Shown piece after piece: positions 36,069-47,260 of a stretch of DNA of 64,000 bases. Both the position numbers and the translations under genes were made by a program. This DNA is from Aedes albopictus (Eukaryota > Arthropoda > Insecta > Diptera > Culicidae). The notes below the pieces were generated by a model, which saw nothing but the letters and a program-made list of their open reading frames with translations, was not told the origin of the DNA and did not search any database. The DNA lies in the NCBI RefSeq assembly GCF_035046485.1, contig NC_085136.1:157282754-157346753 (forward strand), written 5' to 3'. Within the stretch, counting starts at the first letter, position 1, and the number at the start of each line of letters is the position of its first letter.

Positions 36069-36137
36069 TAGAACACTAAGTTGAAGAGAGGCTGGTCAAG
36101 TTCCAATGCGAACGACGAGCCATAAAAAGAAAAAAGA
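36069..36137 (+). mobile_element. Feilai-type SINE, 3' part (split)
   Basis: GAACACTAAGTTGAAGAGAG through AATGCGAACGACGAGCC matches the 3' third of the copy at 12.3 kb and ends A-rich. Confidence 0.7.
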
Positions 36138-37069
36138 AACCTAAATCCCTCCATTTCGGTAACTTTATCCTAATGGAATCTGATTGTGTTCAAAGCAGTT
36201 TGAGTGTTTTAGATTAAGGTTAAGAAGATTTTACCTAAATGAATTCTACCTAAATGTTGGTTTGAGTGTAAACCAATTGAACGTGTTTAACAATGGCAAG
36301 CAATGTCTCTGGTATAGCTTGGTCCTGGAAAAAGTGTTTTGGCATAGTTTTAGACAAATTTAGGCTTCTTAGGAGAAAAATGAAAAAAAGTACATTTTCT
36401 TATAAAAAATCTCTTACAAACTTCAAACGCGAAGCCCAAAACGTAAGCATAATCATCGTTCCAAATTATTAGAAAGTTTTTTGGGATCTGAAATGGTAAA
36501 TGATAAATCTTAATTTAATCAAATGCAATCTTATCTGCCATTGTTTTTTTGCAAATAACGGATGGTCCGGTGCTTTATTTATCCTATTAGAATTGTTTAA
36601 CGAATTGATTGAAACTTCTTTTACTTTTTATCTGGAACTTCTTCGACAGGGTCTAACTCAGAAATTTCTTCATTTATGGCGTCAATAATTCTTCCAAAGA
36701 TCAATTTAGGAGAGATTTGTGATGCCACACTTTTGACAGCTTACCCAGTACAAATTATGCAACTTTTTAATTATTTTAACAACAAAATATTTATAAATTC
36801 CTCTTGTCCGCTCCATGCTAGAGTATCTACAAATAGAAATGACACGTGTTCCAGATGATAAACTGGAAGCTTTACCAAAATCCCACTTTGTTGCAGACGT
36901 TTGATCCGATAAAACCGAATCACCAGATTTAATTAATTAGTTTCAATGTAACACTCACCATAACCCAACCATGGGGTTTTCAATTTTCTACTTTCTCATT
37001 CCACGCAACCGTCGACCCGTGAATCCGTTCAACCCGTCTACACCACCCACGACCACACTACACGTGCAG

Positions 37070-37129
37070 CGGTGGCAGCATTCGAGCCCGATTTTGTATA
37101 CCCACTGGAAAACGTTACGGTAGCAAAAG
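37070..37129 (+). CDS. DIP-like gene, exon 2 (start of Ig1)
   Basis: A 60-base exon preceded by acceptor ACACGTGCAG and followed by donor AAAAG|GTTCGT. It encodes AVAAFEPDFVYPLENVTVAK (residues 167-186), the mature N-terminus and A-strand of the first Ig domain, with an N-glycosylation sequon NVT. FVYPLENVTVA followed by GRDATFTC is a characteristic insect DIP arrangement. Phase is 1 at both ends, matching exons 1 and 3. The preceding intron is 33334-37069. Confidence 0.87.
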
Positions 37130-37237
37130 GTTCGTATCCGATGGCATCACTTCGGCGCTAATTCACGCCCACAGGAAACGTATAAATCTTCGAAAACTTT
37201 CCAATAATTCAAAACCCTTTTCCCTTTCTTTCCACAG

Positions 37238-37287
37238 GGCGTGACGCGACGTTCACCTGTGTCGTGAACAACCTCGGTGGTTATAGG
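37238..37287 (+). CDS. DIP-like gene, exon 3 (Ig1 B-strand cysteine)
   Basis: A 50-base exon between TTTCCACAG and donor AGG|GTGAGT, separated from exon 2 by a 108-base intron. It encodes GRDATFTCVVNNLGGYR (residues 187-203). Cys194 is the first cysteine of the Ig1 disulphide. Phase changes from 1 to 0, which matches exon 4 starting on a whole codon. Confidence 0.9.
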
Positions 37288-38250
37288 GTGAGTGGGGATT
37301 CAGCTCCTGCTAGGGTATGTATCGGTTCCTACAATACGGTATGAGTTCTTCCTTGTAATTTTGTGGTCGAAACCACCGCGTTTCCCTCGTGTTGTACTTC
37401 TTCGCACCTGGCACCCGGCACTGTTACTTGCACCTGTGCACCAAAGTCCCACTTAGAAAATGCACCAGAGCACCAAACCCAAAGAGTAAAGTGATATAGC
37501 GCCACCACCACTACTACGTTCACGCAAGTATTTCGTTTGCATTGAATGCTGCACAGCACACCAACGAGGTCAGTGATGCACAGCGAGTCATTGACCACTA
37601 TCGACGGCACCGTGTTCCATTAATGCACCTGATTTTAGTATTCGCACTATCTAGATTTTAGCTCTAGCACCACTCAGTGTTAACTTTCCAAGCAGCACAC
37701 CCACAGCACTCTGTGTAGAAATTGACTGTAGTTTGTTGAGATCAACGCAAAATATCGATAGCACAACTGCTCCTATTGCACCTAGAACAGTTAACCGCTC
37801 TTTCACCAGAACTATAACAAATCTACAAATTGGCAAACTTAATAAACACGGACTTCGAATTGAATTGGTCGTATGTTTGCTGTAAATCAGGGGAACATAC
37901 GACCCATTCAAATCAAACTCCAGAAGTGTAAAAGAGTAAAAAAAGAATATCAAAGTATATTCATATAATCGAATTCTGTGTTAGGTTGGTATGATGTAAA
38001 ATATGCGCTTACATATTGATGCGAGTTTATTCAAAAGGAAATGAAATAATTTTGACCATCAAAAACATCTATTAACTTTCGATGGCATTCTGCAACAGAA
38101 TGGTTCAGTGATGTTCCAGTTTTTTTCAGGTCGAAGTTTGGGACGAGTCCTAAACTTGGAACGCCAAAGCTGGACCAAATTCTGATCATTTCCCCCCTGT
38201 ATTTGTTTTAAATTCCAAATTCCAATCCCAATTCCCAAACAATCCCAACG

Positions 38251-38428
38251 ATTTTTTTTATCTGTATTGACGAGATTTTAACCCTAGGCTAGTTCATCTC
38301 GGGACCCACGCTTTACTTCCCTTCCGAAGGAAGAACTCACATTTTGTGAGTTTGTCGGGAGTGGGATTCGATCCCAGGTCCTCGGCGTGATAGTCAAGTA
38401 TTCTAACCATCACACCAGGTCCGCTCCC
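38251..38428 (-). mobile_element. tRNA-derived SINE (second family), minus strand
   Basis: Reverse complement of the 15791-15967 copy: B-box complement GTGGGATTCGATCCCAGG and head complement ACACCAGGTCCGCTCC. Confidence 0.78.
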
Positions 38429-38429
38429 C

Positions 38430-39960
38430 CGATTGTTTTAAAAGAGTTCATTTAGGAATTGCATCTGAAATCGCTGCTGTAGAAGCTTCAGCGAAATTTT
38501 CTCCTGGAGTTCCGCAGGAAATTCTTCCTACAGTTCAATAGAAAAATCCGCCAGATATCATCTAGGAGTTCCATTATTAATTCATCTAGGAGTTCCACCG
38601 GGAATTTCTGCAGCTGTCTCATCATCGTGAATACTTCCAGAAGTTTCACCGGGAATTCCTGCAGGAGTTCCAACGGCCTTCCTCCAGGATTTCTACTAGG
38701 AACCAACTATATTAGTTCCTCCGTGAAGTACTCTAGGAGATACACCAGGACTTTCTTCAGTAGTTCCACCAGGAATTGCAAAAAGTTCCACCAGAGATAC
38801 ACCGAGAATTTTTATAGCGGACCCTTTAGGGAGTTCCACCGGGAATTCCTGTAGAAGTTCCTTCAGGCAGTCTTCCAGGAGTCCCATCGGGAATTCCTGC
38901 AGGAGTTCCACCTGAAATTCCTCCAAGAGTTCCACCAGGAATTCCTAGGAGAATCACCAGGAGATGTTATAAGATTTACAGCGAGAATGTACATTGAAGT
39001 TTCACCGGGAATTTCTCCAGGAGATCAACCGATTTTCATAGCAGTTCCCCCGTGAAATACTTTAGGAGATTAACCGGTAATTAATGTAGCAGTTCCACCA
39101 AGAATTCCTAGGAGTTTCACCGGGAATTGCTATAGGAATTCTATCGTGAAATTTCATAGGAATTACACAAGGGATTCCTTCAAGGGTTCCAGTGGGAATT
39201 TATTCTGGATCTCCACCGATAATTTCTTTCAGAAATCTACTGAAAACCCCACTGGGACTTAATCCAGGAAATTCTCTAGGATTTCTATCTCTACTATACC
39301 AATTCCTCCGTGTTTTACTCTTGGAGATACACTGGGAATTTCTATAGCAGTTCCACCGGGAACGCCTCTCAATGTTTCCCTGGAACGCCTCTCAAAGTTC
39401 CCCAGGAACTTCTCCAGAAGTTCCACCTAAAATTCATCCAGGAATTCCTGTAGGATTTCTAGCAAGAATAGCAGTTCTTCCGTGAATTACACTAGGAGAT
39501 ACTTATACTGGAAATTTATATAGATATTCCAACAAAATTTCCTAGGAATTTCGCCGGTAATTGCTATAGGATCTCCAGCGTGAATTTTCATAGGAGTTAC
39601 ACCAGGGATTTCTCATAGAATTTCAGGGGAGCTCCAACTTCAATGACTCGCACCGAGGATTCCTCTAGAAGTTCAACCCGGAATTTCTACAGGAGTTCCA
39701 CTGGATATTTCTTTAGTAGTTCCATCTGGAATCTCACCGGGTTTCACCGGGAAAAGGAGTTCCGCCCAAATGGGAAATCTGCCGGGAATCAATCTAGTAG
39801 TTTTATCGTAAATCTCTCAAGATTTTTTCTATGAGCTTCCCAAAATTATATCAAGGATTTCTATCTGGATTGCAGATAGTTCTAGAAGAATTCTTTCGCA
39901 GCAGTTCCTCCGCAAACCCTTCCTGAAGTACCGATGAGAATGACCAGAATGTCTGAAATT
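38430..39960. repeat. 12-bp minisatellite, GGAGTTCCACC variant
   Basis: About 1.5 kb of degenerate units dominated by AGGAGTTCCACCGGGAATTC, a sub-family distinct from the CTCCAG variant at 1-3650. It also produces spurious ORFs. Confidence 0.85.
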
Positions 39961-40279
39961 GATTCTTGATAGAATCTATCGGAGGTAAGGTACCCCGGGG
40001 CAAGTGAGAATCCGGGGCAAGTGAGACCTACAGCTATATTTTTTATTATTTTTCATCTTAAAGGCAAACATTCTTCATGGAAAACATAGGTATCACATAG
40101 ACGGATACTTTGAATTCAAAAATTGTTATTGTTCTCACCATAAAGGGACCATATATGTTATTGTTGTTGCCTTTCTCGTACACTAAGTGTACTGGAAAGG
40201 CTATATGTTCACTCCAAAAATGACTTTTTGATAGAAGGCCCGGAGGGTCGAGTCACATATACCAATCAACTCAGCTCGA

Positions 40280-40335
40280 CGAATTGAGGTGATGTCTGTG
40301 TGTGTGTATGTATGTGTGTGTGTATGTGTGTATAC
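40280..40335. repeat. TG-rich microsatellite
   Basis: Interrupted (TG)n/(TATG)n run immediately before the 151-bp tandem array. Confidence 0.8.
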
Positions 40336-40459
40336 AAAAAAACTCACATCACTTTTTGGCAGTAAACCTCAACCGATTTTAATGACCAATGGTTCATTCG
40401 ACGCGGAATCTGGTCCCATTGTTTCCTATTGAAAATGGTTCGGATCGGTCCAGCCGTTC

Positions 40460-41480
40460 CGGAGTTATGGCCATTTAGGTGTTCCGGATCGGTACCCCAG
40501 GAAGGGGCCAGATATGAAAACGCTACAAACCTATTCATGCGACACATCAAACCACGGCACTTTCGAAAACATGATGAACGGTAAGCAGGAAAATAGTCTC
40601 GGGCCATATCTGAACCGGTAGTGTTCCGGAACCGGTTCCGGATGACCCGCCGGAAGTGGCCAAATATGAAAGTGAACCAAACCCTTCATGCGACACATCA
40701 AATAGCGGATTTTTTGATTACCTGATAAACAGTAGGCAGGAAAACATTCTCAGACCATATCTGAACCGGTAGTATTCCGGAACCGATTCTGGGTGTTCCG
40801 CCGGAAGTGGCTAAATATGAAAGTGAACCAAACCCATGCATGCGGTACATCAAACAGCGGCTTTTTCGATAGCCTGATGAACAGTGGGCAGGGAAACATT
40901 CTCAGACCATATCGGAACCGGTAGTGTTACTGAACCGGTTCCAGATGTCACGCCGGAAATAGCCAAGTATAAAAGTTAACCAACCCCTTACATGCGACGC
41001 ATCAAATCGCAAGCTCTTCAGGCAACCTGATGAACGGTTAATAAAAGAGAATAGTTTCAGATCGTATTTGGATCAACCGATCCAAACCGATTCCGGAACC
41101 GGTTCCGGGTGTCCCGCTGGAAGTGGTCAAATGTAGTAGATATCAAAACCCATGCCTGTGGCACATTAAACAGCGGCTTTTTAAATAACGTGATGAACGA
41201 TTAGTCAGAAAATAGGCTCAGACCAGAACGAAGATCCTTATAAAGGCTACCGATAGTGTTCCAGGACCGATCTAGGGTGTCCAGCCGGAAGTGGCCAAAT
41301 GCCAAAAAGAACCAAAACTATGCATGCGACACATCGAACCGCGGTCTTTTTTTAAACCATGAGGAACGATTAGCAAGAAAATAGGCTCAGACCACATTAG
41401 AGGCTACCGATAGTGATGCAAAACCAGCATTGGGTGCTTCCTAGGGTGCTTCGCAGGAACTTCAAAAATGAACAAAGTCA
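40460..41480. repeat. Tandem array of about 151-bp units
   Basis: CTGAACCGGTAGTGTTCCGG recurs at about 40611, 40762 and 40913 (exact 151-bp spacing), then less regularly near 41071 and 41250. Each unit has CCGGAAGTGGCCAAATATGA and CATGCGACACATCAAA. Confidence 0.85.
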
Positions 41481-42005
41481 ATGCAAGCGATAAATATGTG
41501 TAAGAAAACAAAATCTTGACTGAACTAAGGCCACATACATACAGACGTCTTACTCTACTCACTCTCCATCGTCCTTGTTTTCAACGGTTGAAACAAATAT
41601 TAATCGTTGTTGCTCGTTTGACGTCTACTCACTACCAACATCAAGCCGCAGTGAAACGCCACCTGATTAGCATTCGGCGATTATTTTTTCGTAACGATGA
41701 ATATAATAGCAATATGTTACAAATGATATGTCTGTTTATCTGTACTAAAGCAATCTCATCAAATCACTGAGATGTAAAAATATACAGTAGGATAGGTCAA
41801 CGTTATATGAGAATATTATCGCATCATCCCCGGAGAAAGTTTTTTCAATCCTCTTTTCCGTCTAAAACTACTGGGAATTTTCTTATGGGATTTAGTATGG
41901 GTAATTTCACTTGCTTCCGTGTTAAATTTTACATGAATTTTGTATCCTATGATAATAAAATATAGCCTAAAGTGTGAAGAAAAAACTATGTCGAAGACCG
42001 TAAAG

Positions 42006-42198
42006 CAGGGCTGTCCAACATACGGCCCGCGGAATCGATGAATGAAACTTGGCCCAAGGATTGAAATATTTGAAGATATTATAAAATTTAATATTAAAAT
42101 TAAACTCGAAATAGGTAGAGTGTTTTGTTAAAAATTTTCAAAGATTTAAAAATTTAAATACATAAATTTAAAAATTTTAAACTTGAAAGGTACATTTT
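42006..42198. mobile_element. Possible hAT-type element end
   Basis: CAGGGCTGTCCAACATACGG resembles hAT-family termini; GTGGCCCGCGG near 42820 may be the opposite subterminal region. No target duplication found. Confidence 0.35.
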
Positions 42199-42422
42199 TT
42201 GAATGCGTGTAATCAGTTTCGTACCTTTTAATTCCGCCCTATGTTGCTTATCCTTTGACAGATACGCGTATTTCGACTACCACTTGTAATCTTCCTCAGT
42301 GTCAGTTATCCACTCCACACTGAGGAAGATTACAAGTGGTAGTCGAAATACGCGTATCTGTCAAAGGATAAGCAACATAGGGCGGAATTAAAAGGTACGA
42401 AACTGATTACACTCATTCAAAG
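42198..42422. mobile_element. Near-perfect palindromic element, 105-bp arms
   Basis: Arms 42198-42302 and 42317-42422 are reverse complements with about two mismatches around a 14-base loop. Landmarks are TTTGACAGATACGCGTATTT and AATTCCGCCCTATGTTGC. A decayed relative lies at 14955-15172. Confidence 0.9.
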
Positions 42423-44639
42423 AGGGTATTCTACTTAGAGGGTTCGAAAAGTCGGTACAAGATTGAAAGGTACAGCCAAATTTGAAGCAGTATTTCAGCA
42501 AAATTTACTGAATTTCAGAAAAACGTTGCTGCTGAACAGCAGAGTTTACTGAACGAATCAGGGAAGTTTGCTGAATTTCAGCAAATTGTTTGCTGCAACC
42601 TGCAGTTCGGCAAAATTCAGAAAAAAAGTATTCAGGGTGATTTTTGCAAAAAATCAAGAATTCTTGCTCACATTTTTATGACCCAAATGATGTCAGTGTT
42701 GTGATTTGCCGCGAGAACGGGTAATCGGATGTACAAAATTTCACTGTTGCATTCATGCTTTCGAAATTTGATGTCGAAATTTAATGTCTGGCCCGTCGAC
42801 TGGTATGGAGTATCACTTGTGGCCCGCGGCCACGAACGGTTGATCGGTCTTCAGTGATAGTGAAGGTGCTCGAGCAGTCAACTGAAAATTCTGATAATTT
42901 TCAGCCCAGTCTATACGTTTAACGTAACGTCGGAATATGTTCAACTTATAAATTTCCCAATTTTATTAAAATTATTGCTTTTCTAAATAAGGTATTCTCG
43001 GGATTCAGGAACAGTTCGCATTACGTCGACGGAAAGATCATGCTTCGGAATGATGGCCCTAGCCCAGAATCTAGCTAAACAAACAATAGTAGAAGATTCC
43101 AAAAACAGGGACCGAATTCTAAACCGCCCGATAGGTAGGAGATTGTCCACATCACGACGGTTTCAAACCGATCGGACTCAATAAATACCAAAACTTTCGT
43201 ATGACATTTTTAAGTTAGGCAAGGCCATCATGACTAAGAAACCTTGACCGATTGAACCCTTGAAAAGGCCCCATACAGATCGAAACGTCGGAAAAAATCA
43301 TAAACTAGTGTTTTCGATTCCCCCAAAAGGCTGAAGCCAACATTCTGAAGCAAAATAATCCCAGTCGTATCCCAACCAAGGAAAGATCATGGGTACATAT
43401 TTGACGAGAAAGGCACTATCACCACTAGGTGGATTAATCTGGGTTTCACATGTAATTTTCAATTCACTAAGTGAGATTAGCGTACCCCACTACATTCATC
43501 GTTTTAAAATAGTATAACAAATAAAGTAAAACTTTTTCGGTTTTAGGATAATATTTGGAGTGCTTGCAAATTATTCTAAGCGAAAAAGCTGTAATTTATT
43601 TTCATTTGTTACCTTTAGATAACTGCTCTCACTTGCCCCAGTGTATTTCAGCATCTGGGGCAAGTGAGACCTATGAGAATAAACAAACACATTTTCATAG
43701 TTTGATCTCGCTTTCTTCAGCCTAAGTTGAAATTTACACAAAAGTGAAGTAAAAATCGGCGCCTTAAGTAATCAATCGTTTAATTATACCTTATTATTTT
43801 TATTCTGATGATATAGCTGATTTTCGGGTAGAACATATTTTTTTTTCGAAACCATCTATTTTTTTATATTTTCATCTAAACAGATTCTATTATTTTTTCG
43901 TTTTTCGCTGAGTGTCAAGGAACCGCCCATAAAGTATAAAAAAAATGGAATACGGCTTATGCAATGTTCACGATTTAAACATATTTATTTAATGATCGTA
44001 AAATTATGTAAGGGAAAACATAACATCTGTAAAGCTTGAAAAATCTTTTGGCAAGATTCATCAACTACGTAATATGAAAAACAAGTTTGGTAATCTTTCG
44101 GCATTTAACTTTATGGCGCTTTTTGTATAAAAAAATCAATTTGTTTGCACGAGCTGCTAGAGTTAAATCATTTTTTTCTCAGTGATTCTTCATTATATGT
44201 GTTACGTAATTTATGCACGATACCACAAAACTTTTCTAACATAAATCGCTAAACATAGTTATTTGCAGATATTTATAATTTATGCTACTTTACAAATAAA
44301 CAGCAACCATATATAGCCATTTGCATAAACATTCCGAATAGGTCCCACTTGCCCCATGATACGGAGTAAATGAAGATCTACTCCACTTTTCATTATATGC
44401 ATAATATACAGAATGTTAACATTTTGAAACAGTTTTAATGCCCATTAATAAGTAGAAATATACCAACAATGTCTTTTAGAACCATTAGAATCATCAAACT
44501 ATTTAAGTTTGAAGTTTTTTGGCTTGACAAAACTAAACTAGCATTTTTTAGGTCCCACTTGCCCCGGGGTACCTTATGGCACTTATGATTGCTGCGGGAT
44601 TGTTTAAGAATATCAATCAAGAATACGTTTAATAGTTCG

Positions 44640-45390
44640 TTCGAGGGTTACTCCGATGAGAACTCCAGGAATTCCTACACGACTTCTCCCAGCAATTGCG
44701 CTAAGATTTCATCCTGGAATTTCTCCTCACCTTGAGGCCTCTACGACTTTCTTTCACATTCTTTTTCCATCTTTCAACTGTCGCAAAGACACTCCATCAT
44801 TGAAGGATTGCACCAATCTTGTCTCAGAATCAGATATAAGCCCCGAAACCTTGTGCTTTGGTAACGGACAGGAAGGAGGCGACCCTAACAACTATGGTCA
44901 ATCTTTGTATTTGTGGGACTTGCTTAATACTAATGTTAATGCCAATTTCTTCCAAGTTTCTCCCACAATTCTCGCAGGAGTTCCAACGAGAGTTGCTCCA
45001 AAAGTTCGTCCAAGTATTCTTCTAGAAGCTTCTCCGCATACTTCTCCACCATATCCAGCAGGAGTTTCTACAGCTGTTCCTCCAAAAATGTTCACAAAAT
45101 TCCTCCTGAAAATATCTGGAGGAATTCAGAGGGAAATTCTGAAGAAACTCGTACTATGGAACTACTAGAGCTCTTGGAGCAACTCCTTCAGGAATTTCCG
45201 GAGGAATCCCTTAAGATATGCTTGACGGAGCCCCTGCACAAACTTTCTGTGGAAATCCTGAGGAGCTCCTGGTTGAACCCATGATGGAATTTTCGGAGGA
45301 ATTCCTGAAGGAATTCTCTGGAAGGAAACTTTTGTATGAATTCTTGGGAAAGAAATTTCCGAAGAAACTCCTGCAGTAAGCCTTCCAGTT
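44640..45390. repeat. 12-bp minisatellite with embedded dispersed repeat and a strand switch
   Basis: 44640-44740 and 44940-45110 carry the CTCCAG-type strand; from about 45113 the complementary CTGGAGGAATTC form takes over. Embedded at about 44800-44945 is a segment homologous, in reverse, to 31228-31385. Confidence 0.7.
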
Positions 45391-47010
45391 CATGTTGATA
45401 AAAAAAAAACTAACAACAAGACTGGAAAAAGTTTCAGGCACCAAACTGTCCACACTGCCTATGTATTGTTGTGTTTTCAATCCTGGTTCTATCGATCAGT
45501 AGCTTCTGCGGAATTCACACTTCCGTTCATAGGAGTATGCCTATATCTTGGTATGGTGGTATGAACTAACAACCAAGCCGATCTGTGAAAAGTTCAGGTC
45601 GTGCGGCAGAAGTTTCACGCATCCGATGTATTCGTTCAATACATGGTCTTCATGCCTAATTTCACCTTCTATAAGTATTCTTACTTGTCCGCAACCTACC
45701 GAATACTATCATATCTATCAGTTTATTATACACTTTGATCTCTACTCTCTTACACACTGAGTAGAAAATGACCGATAAAGCCATAAAATTATTTACTTCT
45801 ACTTTTTTTCTTAACTCTGGTCATTTTCTTCTTACTCACTGTTACGCGGAGCACCCAGCTTACAGTCGCCACGCTGCCGCAGCTCATACATAGCATCATT
45901 CTTTCGCATTTTCGTCTCTGCCCAAGACCGACGACTTTCTCCTTAGGGGCTGTCCATTTATTACGTAAGGGAAATTTCACGATTTTTCGACACCGCAACT
46001 CGGTCGGTTCTCGTGCCTGCCTCCGCCGGCCGTGGTTCCTAGACCGTGGGCGACCCACTAAAAAATAACGATTAAGAAAAAGAGGCCTTCTGTAGGAGAT
46101 CCTCTTCTCTCACCGTGTGCTTTGCCGGTCTGGTGGATCCTCACGCTGCGCTGGCTGGTCTTTAAAGTGGATGGATTTAGCTTCGGACGAATCTTTCGGG
46201 TGCCTCACTACACGAAGCTCTTCCGCGTGGTACTATCACGTTTTACGGTACCGCGCACCGCCCAAACGGAAAAATAATCTGATTCCGTGGATCACCTTTG
46301 CTGCTGCTTGGTGTGCACCGGGAAATATCCGGATCCCCGTAATCTCCGGTTGATTCTAGCTGTCGATACCGCCGTTATATTCCACCAAGAGATTTGCACT
46401 GGCAACATGTGCGACCTGCACCACTCGTCTGACTTTACTTTCTGTATGGCTAGAGGTGAATTTCTTGCGGAGTGACGCAATCGCACGACTGCACTTAGGG
46501 ACTGATACGGCATGAACTGATTTTACCAAGCCTGCATATTGCCTTGCTGTTCCGATCGGCTTGATAGCGTAAGAACCCATCGGTTGTGAGCTAGTGTTCG
46601 GCGGATCTCTTCATGATCTGAATGTCTTTGATAGTAGTGCCTCCGCTACCGCTGTTAGCGACTTTGCGCTGATCGATGAATAATGATGATTGATTATTGG
46701 CTCGGATGCGGAAGGCGACACCGTGTGTGTGCAATCCGTATGTGATGGACAGATGCAAAAGTTTCCTGCTTGCAGGCTACTTGTGGAGCACAGGGGTTCA
46801 CAAATTGCGACTTGCGGCTTCAATATATTTTTATGACAACTACAACGTAAGCGTTTCTAATGACTAACAAAACTAAACGTAACAAATTTTCAGAGGAACT
46901 CCCGAATGGATTTCAGAAAGTATAGCTAGAAATAATCCGAAAAGTATATTTGAGGGAACTCTCGAAAGCATTGCTATTCCGATATTTCTACATTGCTATT
47001 GTATTATAAC
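45391..47010. other. Unassigned; coding-like minus-strand stretch at 46360-46580
   Basis: GC-richer block 45840-46580. The minus strand reads GTARQYAGLVKSVHAVSVPK and SRAIASLRKKFTSSHTESKV, then VRRVVQVAHVASANLLVEYN and a stop. It may be a gene or retroelement fragment. 45951-45980 has a TGTCCATTTATTACGTAAG MITE-like end. Nothing else is recognised. Confidence 0.3.
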
Positions 47011-47014
47011 TAGC

Positions 47015-47260
47015 AGTCCCTGGCAAACTTTGCCATGCCTACAGCGTTTTTTGACGAAGTCCCCGTTCAAAATGTTGCAAAAATGGATTTTTGAGAACTC
47101 TCAACTTTCCCATGCTTATTTTGCCACATAAATCTTCCTTCGCTGAAAACTAACAGAACAAAACTATTACGATCCTAATCGGACCTTCCGTTCGCAAGTT
47201 ATGTACGGTCCCACGTATGCCACTGCATTTTATATAGATAGATAGATATAATAGAATATT
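47015..47260. mobile_element. Dispersed repeat with GGCAAACTTTG start and ATATAGATAGA end
   Basis: Starts CTAGCAGTCCCTGGCAAACT and ends in TTTTATATAGATAGATAG. A related copy at 63377-63650 starts CTAGCTGACCCGGCAAACTT and ends ATATATATAGATAGA. Confidence 0.55.

Larger units (their letters stand above)
39986..44577. mobile_element. 4.6-kb span bounded by inverted TAAGGTACCCCGGGGCAAGT
   Basis: Left end TAAGGTACCCCGGGGCAAGT continues GAGA. The right end is its reverse complement with one change (ACTTGCCCCGGGGTACCTTA). GGGGCAAGTGAGACCT repeats just inside the left end, at 43657, and inverted at 44341. The interior holds a 151-bp array, a hAT-like end, a palindrome and AT-rich sequence, but no transposase. 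It lies between two minisatellite tracts. It may be one element carrying nested insertions, or nested copies of one MITE family. Confidence 0.5.

Noticed and set aside
37651..37953. 100-residue minus-strand ORF with hydrophobic segments in intron 3
   Set aside because: No recognised family, no splice or expression signal; AT-rich intronic sequence often produces such frames.
38488..38935. Opposing ORFs rich in ELLQEFPVELL / SSTRNF
   Set aside because: Same minisatellite explanation (GGAGTTCCACC variant).
40611..41260. CRISPR-like regular repeats
   Set aside because: Unit length (151 bp), gradual divergence across the whole unit and eukaryotic context fit a tandem satellite, not repeats with unique spacers.
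40169..43414. GCCTTTCTCGT words in inverted orientation as ends of a single element
   Set aside because: The match is only about 11 bp and flanking sequence does not continue as an inverted repeat; probably separate members of a common dispersed family.
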